30,023 nucleotides of DNA from Auriscalpium vulgare (GCA_019915015.1 JAHBBC010000084.1:1-30023), one strand, 5' to 3'; shown: positions 1 to 10,450, counted from the first letter of the stretch. Notes: generated by a model from the letters alone, not told the origin. Numbers and translations are program-made.

Positions 1-892
1 TGCGCGTCACAGCACTCAGACAGCGGGGGCGCGCACCGTGTCAAACAATAACATCAATCTTTCCAAAAAAAAACTGGCGCTGTACAGCGTTCTACTCGTA
101 CTGTATCATAAATGATGACCTCAAATGAGCCGCTGGCGGTTCTCTCTGGTTGTCCATTGTTGACTAAGTCTTCGAGCACAATTTGAATAAGGACGCCGCC
201 CTTCAACTGGCAACCGGCCGATTACAAGTAACGCCCATTTGTGCCTGCAACGTCTGTTGTTCTTGATCCGACAGTACGTGAACAACTCAAAGGCTATGCG
301 TAATTTAATGTGTTGCTTCTCATAAGATGAACGTATCTCTCAAAGAGCGACGACCAACCCATCTCCGCCCGTCCATACGACGACTTCGACACCAGGTTTG
401 TCATTGAGCAGTATAGGCAAGAATACTGACAAATTTCAAGCTTACGGCGCATCTCCAGACTTCAGCGTGCCACTCCCTCCAGCGGGAGACTCTCTATCAA
501 TCCGTTCCCTCCGTCGCCACATGCATCAGCAAAAGTACCGAAAACTTGTGAGGCTTACAAGCGCTTATCTGAAAGCCCTTATGGTTACAACTTGCCAGCA
601 ATATATTTGAATCATTTCTGGTGGTCGATTGTCACGACATGTTGACACAACTCTCGTTCGAATGTTGTAGTTTCGATATAGGGTATATGTCCACAGAGTC
701 AGAGGCACTGTCAATTGGGTAGATATGAAGTTGGGGTTTGGTTACAAGATTCGGGGCTTTAAGATAACCACTTGTAACCCCCACAATCCGCCGCAAGTTT
801 TCTGCACTTTTGCTGATGTGGACGACCAAGATACTACTGCGGATGACGGATACGTCGCCAATTTTTATTACTCCTATGAGAGTGTGCACACA
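1..892. other. 5' non-coding stretch
   Basis: I see no convincing gene here. The short open frames lack GC-rich third positions and splice context. The frame open on the plus strand from 725 enters gene B1, but alignment with its paralogue B2 puts the B1 start at 893, so 725-892 is better read as leader. The sequence is AT-richer than the genes to its right and holds no repeat that I could delimit. Confidence 0.5.
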
Positions 893-1690
893 ATGGCACA
901 TATGGCTCTCTACAGAAGACTTCTTGGGGGACGAAGAGGACCGCGGGGCAATGGCGGTCGTCCATCTTTGGTGACCTCTCAAGGTCGAGATGATTTCTGG
1001 GTCTGTACCACATCCACGTTCGGTGGCACAGACGTGAAAGACCTCCCGGAAGTTTTCCGACATTTTGTCATGCCAATAGAACCCCTCCAGACTGCAGGTC
1101 ATCAAACATTCCGCCTCATCACCACAGTCCAGTGGCAGCGTGAAGGGAAAATATTGGCCTTCCCCTTCAGAGCACAGCATCAACTCGGGGATCCCGTAAT
1201 CGTGGATGGCGTTTGGGCTCGTGTGGACTTCGGACCCTTTCGTAGCTTCAAAAAGATGTGCAAGACTCGAGGTGATCTATGGACACAAAAAGTGGCGAAA
1301 CCATCGGTTAGGCAAGCGCTTAAAGACGAGTATTCGGTCTGTGCTTCAATTTTCACACGAGGCAAGCTTTTGACAATGTATCGACATTCAGAAATCTGTA
1401 GCAAATTACAATGCAATCATGGAGGTGTGCTCGTCGCTGTCGCATACTGTTGCATCTGTACTAATCAGAGGACAAGGCTGAAGCTCTGGCTAACCCGGGC
1501 CTAGAAGATTCGAGCACAATACCTGGGCCATCGGGTGGACCCTCAGCGTCGACAACCAGCCCAGACCCTACCATGGTTTGTTATACTTGATATTCTGAAT
1601 ATGCGGCACTCATTGTGCCTCTCTTCATAGCAGACGTCGGGAAGCAATCCACCCGCAGGTCTGTGCATCGCCCATGCTGAACATCTCTGA
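893..1690 (+). CDS. Family B protein, copy B1 (unrecognised, ~213 aa, 4 exons)
   Basis: I do not recognise this protein. The model has exons 893-1336, 1392-1424, 1471-1575 and 1631-1690, all joined in phase 0, ending at TGA 1688-1690. It is supported by paralogue B2 (14574-15375), which has the same four-exon layout, the same 33-nt second exon and nearly the same length (212 aa). Shared motifs include M-x-x-M-A-L at the start, LPxVxRHFVxP, TAGxxTF and a basic FKK segment before the first intron. The ATG at 893 is chosen because it aligns with the B2 start; an upstream in-frame ATG at 725 is possible. No signal peptide or membrane segment is visible. Exon 3 is rich in Pro, Ser, Thr and Gly. 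If intron 2 ended at 1468 instead of 1470, translation would stop at 1504. The family co-occurs with family A, whose members A1, A2 and A3 lie nearby. Confidence 0.6.
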
Positions 1691-3665
1691 ATTGACTTCA
1701 ACCTATCAGAGGAGCATCCTTCGTCACTTGACGAGGCCACCAATACGAGCAGACGCTCTCAGAAGAAGAAGCAACGGCCGAAACCGATCCAGAGCAATGT
1801 TCTGACCATGGGGCGGAGGCGGTGAATGTATGCGCTTGTTGCGGACCATGCGCAACATGCGTGCTTTTGCACGCATTGCTTTCGAGACAAGGACTTACTA
1901 CTAGTACTATGATTACGTTTGGAAGAGCATGCTTGTCTTGGCCATTGACAGCGTCCAGAGGGTGAGGACCGAGTGGCCCAGTGACTACCGGAAAGGACGG
2001 ACATTCACGACGGCACCACCAGCGCATTGGCTGCACGGGAGTCGGCCGGGAGGCCGGCGCGCATAGCGCATCTGAGTCGCGAAGAAGGGGTAACTCGACG
2101 CTCGCCAGAGCAGACTGCGCCTCGAATTCTGAGAGACATGCTTGGGGGGCATCGTCGCGATGGGCTCTCTCCTGGACGAGGGGTTCCACATGCCGACGAA
2201 TTTCTGGATCGGATTCCGGGCGGTTGCCTGCAACGCGTGGTCCGAGTCGGCTGTACGAGTGTTCGAATCTCAGGCGGACCTGAGGCTGGTCCATTGAGGC
2301 AGTGTGGAGAATTCCGCCGCTCTCGGCGTTGTCTGTTCCGAGCGATGGGATTTATGGCAGAGCGCGCCCGCCTAAAAAAGAACATCCAAAGAATATCAGA
2401 CGGCCCATGTTCCACGAGGCGAGTAATCTTACCCGAGTCGAAAGACGCCATCAGGCTTCTTTTGCTCGGGCGCTGTCATCGTTGAGAGGTAGGAGCTTGT
2501 GCGTATGTTCTTGTATCTTGTATCCGCCATTAGTATCCTGCTGCGGAATAGACCACATCGCCAGAGTGCACTAGTTTTGCGCGCTCCTTCTCTCTGTCTC
2601 TGCGTCATCGCTCTGCTCGGCCGACGTGTCCGCCCTTCGAACGATGGCAGCCGTCGCGCGTGCTCGTCCACTTCGTTGGATCCACATGCCCCAACTGGGA
2701 TATAGCCCCGGTCGATGGCAGCAGCTGGGTATTCCGTGCGAGATTCATTTCTTACCGGGTGAATACAACAGTTGATAGACACGCTGAAACTCCGTCCCTT
2801 GTTTTCATTCCGCCGGACTCAAGAGCAGCGTTCAGCGTTTCAGCATTTCAGCAAAAACGTAAAACAACGATACTGTCATTCATGCAGTACTCGAGTACAA
2901 GTGAGGTCCGTCCAAGTGCAAGATAGGGTCCATAGCATGCCTGGTGGGTCGTCGGAGAGATGTCGTAGAGTTAAGGGCGCGCAGGAAGGTACAGGGTCGA
3001 TATGGCTATGCTGTGTCAGATAGAAGCATAGGCCTCGTCCAATCTCGTCGAAGCCAGTTGAAATGGAAGACGTGCGTCCATTAGCTCTGCGACAAGCATC
3101 AGTCACTGCAGAAATGAGCAATGATGGTAGCATTGCTTCCGCAGAAGTGAGTCGGACAGAGAGTGGAGCGTGGCGGAAGACATCCGAGCGTAGCGACGCT
3201 CAGGGCTCGAGAGCAAGGTCTGTTGCAGAGAAGTGTGAGCAGTTACGAAGCCATCAACAGCGACCAACACACGTACGGAATTTTGGTCGATGATCGCTTG
3301 TGTACGTATGTTGAGATCGCCTCGTCGCACTAAGTTTGGGCTCATGCGTGAATTGCGTAGCTCTCGAACGGTTGTAGAGTGAAACCACATCGATTTCCGG
3401 CATGTGCTAGGCAGGTCGCTCCGTGCTGCACAACGACTCTGACAACGTAGGATGATCCAACACATTGGGAGATCTTGTTGCGTGCATGCGTTACTCGGCC
3501 TCCACCATGATCCTACTTCCCATGTCAGGCAAGATATGAAGAGCAACGACAATTCGACGGGCCTTTGATCACTTCTGCCTCCTCCAAAAGCTCGACGGTA
3601 TCTCCTGCGGTGGAGATATCCGCGTTGATGTCTGGCAGTGACACGTAGCGGTTCATACGATCGTT
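1691..3665. other. Stretch without an assignable gene
   Basis: Long frames are open on both strands between about 1700 and 2490 (a 198-codon frame on minus and a 152-codon frame on plus, in complementary register). Neither has a start with convincing context, flanking introns or a recognisable motif. The plus sequence after 1690 could contain one more B1 exon (acidic then Lys/Arg-rich, about 1710-1827), but paralogue B2 gives no support for it. Between 2490 and 3560 I see only short, unremarkable frames. Confidence 0.4.
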
Positions 3666-4342
3666 ATGCGTGCGGCGATCGCGCGTCGTCGGTACTGGAG
3701 TCTGGAGGGCGTCAGGAGTGAGGATGATGTCGACAGTCGCGACGCTAGCCGGCTGTGGATCCGCATAGCTCCGGCAATTCGAGCCTCTGGCACGCGGGTT
3801 GAGCAAGTGCAGGATGGGTACAGTACCCGGTGGAGGGCTCGAGAGGACGGGCCCGCAGAGTTGAAGCTGAGCATAGCTGAGCGTGGGAACGGTAGCTATA
3901 TGGTGGCAAGGGTCTCGGCGCGGGCATACGGTCCGCAGACCGTGGGATATTCCCCGAGGTGCTGCCGCCGCGCAACGTCGCTCTTGCTCAAGAGTTCAAC
4001 ATCCTCCATCGTCAATTCGAGCAGTTCCACACCCGGAAGGCAATTGCGCCGGCACTTCCGGATGGCTTGCTCTGCCCATCGTCTCAGGAGTGGGCGACTT
4101 CGCTACATCTCATCACCAGCCCGCCGGCGAAAACTAGTGAGTACGCTACATATCCGCCTGCTCTCCATTTTTGCTGAGCCTCTGCAGTGCGTAAGCTCTT
4201 GACGGTCTGTGATGGTACTGCCAGTGCCGGCATTGTACGATATGCCCGAGCTGGTCAGAATACAATCAAGATGCTTGACGCTCGCCAGGAATGTTTTCAG
4301 TTCCTATTGTCGCATCAAGGCGGGCCCGGCGTGCAGGTGTAA
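3666..4342 (+). CDS. Unrecognised three-exon gene (~192 aa)
   Basis: I do not recognise this protein. The gene is split by introns, so its exons only show when spliced: 3666-3891, 3939-4136 and 4188-4342, ending at TAA 4340-4342. Intron 2 (4137-4187, 51 nt) is textbook: GTGAGT donor, TGCTGAG-like branch site, pyrimidine tract and CTGCAG acceptor. Phases match at both junctions (1 and 1). Exon 2 reads as a Phe/His/Gln-rich helix-like segment (EFNILHRQFEQF) and exon 3 as KLLTVCDGTASAGIV. No signal peptide or membrane helix is visible. The first exon is the least certain part; the true start may lie further upstream. The minus strand is also open in the same codon register here, but it lacks an intron of comparable quality. 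Family A copy A1 follows about 350 bp downstream on the same strand. Confidence 0.5.
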
Positions 4343-4523
4343 GTAACAGATCGAGGGCTAAAAAACTTTGATTTAGGTAGAACCGATGGCCAGCAGCAGT
4401 CCTCACGCGCGAGCACGAGTGTTGTTGATTGACAAGCAAGAGGCACCAAGCACATGGCACAAGCGGACGAGACGTGTCTACGATGCGCCATGCGTTCCTC
4501 GCGTTGTCGCTCCCTTATTTTCA

Positions 4524-4553
4524 TTGTTGTTGTTGTTGTTGTTCTTCTTCTTC
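4524..4553. repeat. TTG/TTC trinucleotide microsatellite
   Basis: About six TTG units run directly into four TTC units. It lies in the spacer between the three-exon gene and A1, and is probably part of the pyrimidine-rich A1 upstream region. Confidence 0.85.
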
Positions 4554-4690
4554 TGCGGTATGACTGTCAGGGCGGCGCAGTTGTCTTGTTCGCGCCACAC
4601 GGGCCAAGCGCCCACGGACGCACTGAAAGAGCTCACCTGGTCAGCCGCGACTAGCTCAAACGCCCCACTTCCTCTTCCTCCATTACCGCG

Positions 4691-5683
4691 ATGAATACTC
4701 AGTACACCCCGAGATACGACGTAACGAAGCCGGTGTCGCGCCAAAGTTGGCTCTACCCTGGACAGGGGGCGTTCGTTGTGTTCACATTGGATCCGGCAGC
4801 CACGTTAGAGGCGTTAGAAGATTCTGTCGCCATCGAAGAGGCGAAAGCCCTCCACAGCAAAAAATACATTGGATACGTCACCCAGGCAGGTCACCTCCCA
4901 TTCACGCAGTTCTTCCTTGTGCTGATTTGGTTCAGGTCCTCGATTTGCCGATCGCCTCACGGAGGTACCATCGATGCAGTTGCTTTATCCTCAGCATGGG
5001 GCCTCCGCAACCTTCATCATCTGTGCACATCGACGAGACGATGTGCGTACCCATTGCTCCAGCCACTCTTTCGACTGGGCATCCGGCTGTCACTGCGACA
5101 CCTCCTTTACCCTGGAACAACCTCTTCATCCACTACTCGTCCCGCCTCACTTTTCGTATAAAAACCGGTGGCGATCTTGACCACAGTAACTCCCCCATGC
5201 TGTCGTTAGGCGAATTTACCGGGGTCAAGATGTGCTTTGCCAAAGATACTGAGCGACTGTATGAGCTTAGGGAGGCGTCCGGCGACATTGATGTTGAAAG
5301 CGACGAGAGCGACGAGAGCGACGACTATGACTCTCAAAGCCATAGTACGAACTCAGAGTCTGGTTCTGTCGATGAAATTTCAGAGGGGCTTCTGTGGGCA
5401 TGGCAGGATAAAGAAGACCCCCGCGATCAATCCATACCCGTCGCCTCTTTCGACCTTGACATATCCACTGTGACGGAGTTTTCAGGAGCACAATAATTAT
5501 TTGACGAGATTGCCGTCATCGACAAGTGAGTTTCATCCATCATCCTCTGACCCACCCTTCATTCAATTCCACAGAATACGAGCCGAGTCTGAGCAGCGCA
5601 CGAAAGCCCGTCTGCAGCTCATAGACGAAGAGTGGGAGCGGCGGGGACAGCCGTCAGAAGTTACCTTCACGGCGATGCGATGA
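4691..5683 (+). pseudogene. Family A copy A1, interrupted by an in-frame TAA
   Basis: I do not recognise the family. Exon 1 (4691-4885) carries the family motif GA[FY]xVxTLD, and exon 2 (4936-5525) carries the PLPW..L segment, an Asp/Glu/Ser-rich stretch near 5290-5370 and DISTVTE. In frame with exon 2 is TAA at 5494-5496, which on its own gives a 251-residue protein. Beyond the TAA the frame still matches A2 (LFDEIAVIDK against LLDADLAALRR). It reaches a GTGAGT donor in the same phase 2 as A2, and joins exon 3 (5575-5683), a charged helix-like segment ending at TGA 5681-5683. This suggests a nonsense mutation in a formerly longer protein of about 297 residues. The first intron (4886-4935) appears to use a GC donor (CAG|GCAGGT), because the GT four bases later would break the conserved frame. 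A2 exons 4-6 are absent here. A pyrimidine-rich tract precedes the ATG. The truncated protein could still be functional. Confidence 0.55.
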
Positions 5684-5781
5684 AGATTCAGCGCTCTCAG
5701 GTGCCTCTCCGCTCTACAAGAAGACTTGCCAATTGGCAAAAATTTTGGATAGACTGTCGGGTTCACTGTTCGACAGGGTTT

Positions 5782-6400
5782 ATATACTATCGTTGCCCCA
5801 GAGTTGAACCAGTTTTCACATATTGCCTCGTAGCTCTCTCAGCACATGACATTTCCCCACGAAAACTCGACAGTTCGATTGGGATCTATCTTGCCTACAC
5901 ATTTCGCATTTTTTCAGATTTAAATGTGTGCTACGAATACAGTCGGAACGTTGCCGCTGAGGAGACCTCGAAATGAGGGGGGGCCCCAGAGTTGAACCAT
6001 ATTCTCCGAGCGCTGAAGTCACAGATGTCACACGACGATCTCGCTGCCCACTGTCACGCAGAATCACGTCAGTGAGCTCAAACTCTTATTACTCTACATT
6101 GCCTTGCCCATTCCCTTCCGGAGAAATTTCCAACATTCTTAGATCTTCATTTTGGACTCCTTGCCAATTTTATGTAAATATAAACTATCTCAAACTTTTA
6201 GGTCTCGGCCATATGACCTCGCTTTCACTGTGATATCCTCCACACAGCACATTTTCGGTGACATACAGCACTCAAAATATTACAGTGTGTAGAATACATA
6301 GCCAGAATATCGTGTAAATATTTTCAAGGGCAGTGATGGCCTAGGACGCGAGTGGTTCACCTCTGGGGCCCGGTTCAACTCTGGGGCAACGATAGTATAT
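5782..6400. mobile_element. MITE-like element with 29-bp perfect inverted repeats, TA/TATA-flanked
   Basis: Bases 5782-5810 and 6372-6400 are exact reverse complements over 29 bp (containing CGTTGCCCCAGAGTTGAACC). The outermost TATA on each side (5783-5786 and 6396-6399) could be target duplication, fitting Tc1/mariner or pogo-type elements that insert at TA; TATA is palindromic, so the exact border is ambiguous. A 17-bp motif with core GCCCCAGAGTTGAACCA occurs in each terminal repeat and again inside, at 5983-5999 (direct) and 6353-6369 (inverted, one mismatch). The interior is AT-rich and I see no transposase, so the element is non-autonomous. It lies about 100 bp downstream of A1. Confidence 0.75.
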
Positions 6401-6888
6401 GTTATTGTCACGTCGCGTAGAGCTTCTACGACACGTTTTCACCTCATCGTCACCGTTTTGTAACTTGGCCACTCTAATCTTGGTGACATATCCGACCAAA
6501 AGTTTCTCGCCACGTCAATTAGCTTGTTTGACTACAGCGCGATTCGCGACACCATCAAACTCCGAGTCCCGAAGACGTTTTGCACGTTGGAGTCTGTGGC
6601 CAGCACGGAATCACCCAAGAATCACCGTCCTCGCCATCGCCAATCTTGTTCTGCACGGTGGCTTCTCTCAAATTTGACTGGCCAATCAAGCATGCGGTCG
6701 AACAAGCTAAGTTTGTCGTCGTCTCACAGCAGCACAAGCAAAGCAAGCGCCCGAGATACAACCGACGCTTACAGTGAAAGCATGAGCGCCTATGTCCCCC
6801 TTCCTCGACAACTCATCGTCGCGAACTCGTCGCTACTTCCGTCTTTCCATTTCTTTCCTAACTTCCCTTCGAATACCTCAAGCCTGCG
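6401..6888. other. Spacer upstream of the F-box-like gene
   Basis: No convincing gene is present. A plus-strand frame open from 6524 overlaps the F-box gene in another frame and has a Ser/Thr/Pro-rich, non-globular translation. The last 100 bp are pyrimidine-rich, as is common just upstream of fungal start codons. Confidence 0.4.
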
Positions 6889-8784
6889 ATGCACCGGAAA
6901 CCCCAGGAGCATACTAGTGCAAGGTCAGCAGGGTTGGCACCTGTCGCGTGTCGGAAGTTTGCTAACTGCCAGCACAGCTCGCATGCCGAAGACTGCAGGA
7001 ACTTTTGGTCCAACACCGTGCGCTCCAGGATATCGCAGCTTGCGGACGACGTCCTGCGCCCGGTCCCCTCCCACATCATCGACGACGCGGCTACCGCACA
7101 GACCACCCTACGCGACGCGAAGCGCGAACTGTTCCTTCAGTTCGAGAACGAGAAGGCTGCCATCGCCCGGGCAGAGCAGGAGCTCCGTGAGGTGTATGAG
7201 GCGCGTAGCCAATCCATCGATGCCGCCTTGCTCGCGCTCCGCCAGCAGCACAACTCCCGCATTCCCGCCGCCCACGTCCCTCCCGAGCTCCTCGCGTCCG
7301 TCTTCTTCTTCCTCGCCGAACTCGACGCTCCCCAGCGACTCCGTACGGAAAACTATGGGTCATGTTCCTCCTTAGGATGGCTCGCGGTGACGTACACGTG
7401 TCGACGCTGGCGGCAGGTCGCCTTGGAACATCAAAGCCTCTGGGTCAATATATCCTTGCCATTCGGACAGGATTGGGCAGCCACATTCGTCAAGCGAGCG
7501 CGGAACTCAATCCTATCCTTCGAGTTCGACGCCAGGCCCGAGCCGTTTTGGCAGACCGCTCTCGTGAATGAGAACATATGGCGCACACAAAGCCTGTGCA
7601 TTGGCATCCACAGGAACACACTCGCTGCTCTCCATGCACCCATCACGCTTCTCAACGAAATCTTCCTGTCTTTTTGGTCTTCGTCAAATATTCCGGACAG
7701 CTGTATGGGGGGATGCTCACCGACGCTACGACACCTTCGTGTTTTCGCGGACGGCTTCTGCGACATACCATGGACATCGCCACTCTTCACACATCTCGTC
7801 ACATTGGACCTGCGGGATGCTAGCGACTGGAACCCCCCTCCACCACTTCGCGACATTTTGGACGCGATGGAACGCATGCACGCGCTCGAGGATCTCAAGA
7901 TCAACCTTTCACTTTTGACAGCAGACGTGATTCAGTTCCTGGACGCTGGACCACTTCGCGTTGTTTCAGTCCCCCGGATGGATTGTTTGGACGTTGTTTC
8001 TTCCTTCCAGGACGCCCAAATCTTTCTCGCGCACCTCTCCCTCCCCTCCGCGGCCAATGTGGCCTGCCAATTGCATCTCGACGTAACGGAGCCATTGGAC
8101 GTCGAACTTGCGGAGGTTTATGACAACGGACTCGAATCCATGAGCGCGGGCGAGCATACGTCCAAGTACCGCAGGCGAATAGCGCGGTTGGAGGTCATAT
8201 TCACAGCCACTTCTTTCAAGACCAACACCTGGCGACACGATGGTTCGCCAGCCCTCTCTGTCGAGGCTGACATGGAAACAGAGTGGGATCCGATCTTTAT
8301 TATTCAAAAAGCATTGGACGCGTTCTCTTCAGAGTCTCTCAAGGAGCTATCCCTTGTGCTGGGCAGTTTTCGTGCTGATAGCATGCTATCGCTCGACTGG
8401 AATAGACATGCGCCTGCCGTGCGACGCCTCGCGGTCGACAGCAACGTGGCGCTCTCCTTGTGCGTCGTTCTGACTCCCTGGGGACGCGCGGATTTCGACC
8501 CCAGCGACGCTGCGCATTGTGTCCTCCCGGCGCTCACGACCCTCGTTCTTGTCGGCGTGCGCCTCGATTGCAACGAAGAAACGAGCATGGAAGAGAGTCC
8601 GGCACGAAGACTGGCCGACGCACTGGTGGGGTGTCTGGCTGCTCGCGCGGAGGCGGGGTATCGGCTGGACGAGCTGGACGTGGTACAGTGCGACGTGGAT
8701 GAGGAATGGGTGAAATTGGTGCGCAAGGCGTCGCCGGAAACGAAGGTGTTATGGAGGATTGAGCCAGAGATTGGCGGGAAATAA
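6889..8784 (+). CDS. F-box-like domain protein (~631 aa)
   Basis: Probable substrate-recognition subunit of an SCF-type E3 ubiquitin ligase, judged by architecture. After a charged, probably coiled-coil N-terminal region (about residues 65-120) comes an F-box-like segment at about 125-175, with PPELLASVFFFL followed by a Cys-Arg-x-Trp helix and a W(V)NI tail. This order is typical of the large basidiomycete F-box families. The rest (about 180-631) is a long repeat-poor region with periodic leucines and HLRVFADG / LVTLDLRDAS segments, suggesting degenerate leucine-rich repeats. Codon usage is GC-rich at third positions throughout. A 54-nt in-frame segment, 6924-6977 (GTCAGC...GCTAAC...CACAG), looks like an intron; removing it keeps the frame and gives 613 aa. 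The target cannot be inferred. There is no signal peptide. The stop is TAA at 8782-8784. Confidence 0.85.
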   Translation: MHRKPQEHTSARSAGLAPVACRKFANCQHSSHAEDCRNFWSNTVRSRISQLADDVLRPVPSHIIDDAATAQTTLRDAKRELFLQFENEKAAIARAEQELREVYEARSQSIDAALLALRQQHNSRIPAAHVPPELLASVFFFLAELDAPQRLRTENYGSCSSLGWLAVTYTCRRWRQVALEHQSLWVNISLPFGQDWAATFVKRARNSILSFEFDARPEPFWQTALVNENIWRTQSLCIGIHRNTLAALHAPITLLNEIFLSFWSSSNIPDSCMGGCSPTLRHLRVFADGFCDIPWTSPLFTHLVTLDLRDASDWNPPPPLRDILDAMERMHALEDLKINLSLLTADVIQFLDAGPLRVVSVPRMDCLDVVSSFQDAQIFLAHLSLPSAANVACQLHLDVTEPLDVELAEVYDNGLESMSAGEHTSKYRRRIARLEVIFTATSFKTNTWRHDGSPALSVEADMETEWDPIFIIQKALDAFSSESLKELSLVLGSFRADSMLSLDWNRHAPAVRRLAVDSNVALSLCVVLTPWGRADFDPSDAAHCVLPALTTLVLVGVRLDCNEETSMEESPARRLADALVGCLAARAEAGYRLDELDVVQCDVDEEWVKLVRKASPETKVLWRIEPEIGGK

Positions 8785-9039
8785 GAGAGCCTTCATGCAT
8801 GATCTGGATGGACGACAGCGCGTGTTCGAAGATTGAATTCAGGATGTCCGTTGTTCAGTCGGAGTCCGGTCGAGCGGGCGCCCAAATTCGTGCCCATACC
8901 TTGCACGGGGTGGTGCGCAGCAGCTCGCGTATAGACAGCATTAATAGATTCCTTTAGGCCTTAGAGTATCGTCGATGTCGTAGATCTTTGGAGTACAGAG
9001 GACTGCAGGCGGTGATGATGGTGTGCGCAGATCAACCTA
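8785..9039. other. 3' flank of the F-box-like gene
   Basis: No gene or repeat is seen. It presumably holds the 3' UTR and polyadenylation region of the F-box-like gene. Confidence 0.4.
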
Positions 9040-10119
9040 GAGAGTCAACGCGGCCGATGGCATGCCCGGCCCGCGTGGCCCGCAGGCCCGAAAGGGCCCG
9101 AAGTCCTTCAAGTTCAATTCGGACGAGTTGCCAGCTGAAGCTTGTTCTGAATCCTTCAACAGTTGCGGCCAGTGCGCAATCTCTTGCCTCACAAGCTCTA
9201 GAAATCGAATACGCACAGGCAGGCGGTGGATGTTCTTGCGAAGAGGCCGGGTGACACAAGCAGGTGCGTGCTCATCATGGCGTTCGGTTGACAGCTGGAC
9301 GCTACTCAGTCACTGTCCCACCACGCCCTAGGCAGCGGCTAGGCTAGAACGCAACTTCTCTCCTTTTGTGATTTCTCCGATACTTGCTTCGCTCGGGAAT
9401 GTCTTCCTGGTCCAGTCTGCGCCCATCACACGCGGTTCTGCGGTCGCCTCCCACATCTTCCAGTCGCAGCCGCATCGCCGCATCGCTTCTCGAAGCTGTC
9501 TGGTTGACAGGGACGTGCATGACTCGTGCCGGCGTCCCTTCAATACCTTCTCATACAACTACCGCGACGCGGGCGCGAATCTGCCAGCCGAGAACAAGGT
9601 GCAGGAGACAATAGCGCCATCGATCGATGGCGCAGGAACATCTCGCTACTCTAGCGTCAGACACGGCATATTGAACCTGGTTCTTGTGCTCAAACTGCAT
9701 GTTATTGTGTCTCGCTGGGCGCCGCCGTGTAATTCCCCGTCGCTTCATATGGCTTGCTTGCCTGATCTTCTCGAGCCGTGTACGCCTGCCTCCCGTTCTG
9801 AGTCACACAGCTTTTCACAGCAATATCCATCCGGGGCAGTGATACAACGCCTCGCTTTCCCGACGCTCTGGTAACCAAAAAGCTTCCGACGTGACGCGCC
9901 ATGAGGTCCCCGCTTGTGCGCATCCATTTCGCGTTTCCAGTACCTGTACGCCACCCATCACGATAGCTGCTTCGGCAGGCTTGGAACACGAGGCCGGTAC
10001 AAGACAAAGCCGCGTCTGGTCGCGCACAAGCCCGGCACGATGTCAACCCGTTACTCCTCAAGGCGTAGAATTCCCTTGTACTCTTGTAATTCAGGAAGGC
10101 GAGGACAATCGATGATGTC
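9040..10119 (-). pseudogene. Possible decayed coding frame with several in-frame stops
   Basis: On the minus strand one reading frame from about 10119 to 9040 reads as protein-like blocks separated by roughly seven stops. Examples are LPELQEYKGILRLEE, YRYWKREMDAHKRG, CGCDWKMWEATAEP and RIRFLELVRQEIAHW. Two of the stops (TGA near 9956 and 9745) could come from CGA by C-to-T change. All blocks stay in the same register, which would fit a former single-frame gene or transposon protein. The plus strand is also open for 168 codons (9368-9874) in the complementary register, so the impression of coding could be an artefact. I do not recognise a family. Confidence is low. Confidence 0.25.
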
Positions 10120-10450
10120 CTGAAATCTGACGCTGACGCCTCCGTTCCTAGGACGCTCCCGACCCTATGTGCAAGCTCCGATTTTTCCGCGTGTACACTT
10201 CCTCTAGGACGCAGCTGTCAGTGTCGCCGTGCAAATGCCGACTCCCTTTCTCCGGTATGTGTCCACATGAATGACCGGGCGGAAATACACCCTCATTTGA
10301 CATTACTCTTATGAAGTAGTTCCGCATTTTCCTCAACAATCACGGATAAATAGTTAAAATTGTTGTAAACAAGAACTTGGGTACATAGCGCCAAGGAACA
10401 ATACAAGACAGATAGATGACGACTGAGCAAAAGCGTTAATGTTCGTAATG
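10120..10450. other. Spacer
   Basis: No gene is seen. The sequence becomes AT-rich between about 10330 and 10440, consistent with the 3' flank of the minus-strand gene A2. Confidence 0.4.

Noticed and set aside
632..1183. 183-codon minus-strand frame
   Set aside because: It lies antisense to the first exon of B1, whose plus-strand reading is supported by paralogue B2.
3525..4130. Protein-like minus-strand frames
   Set aside because: They are in the complementary codon register of the plus-strand three-exon gene. One junction could be built, but the next exon needs a poor or over-short intron, while the plus strand has a textbook intron and a clean stop.
4524..4553. Trinucleotide tract as a coding repeat
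   Set aside because: It is outside any supported exon.
6524..7375. 283-codon plus-strand frame overlapping the F-box-like gene
   Set aside because: The translation is Ser/Pro/Thr-rich and non-globular, and it overlaps the F-box segment in another frame.
9368..9874. 168-codon plus-strand open frame
   Set aside because: Composition is not protein-like and no motif or splice context is seen. It was kept only as the alternative explanation for the decayed minus-strand frame.
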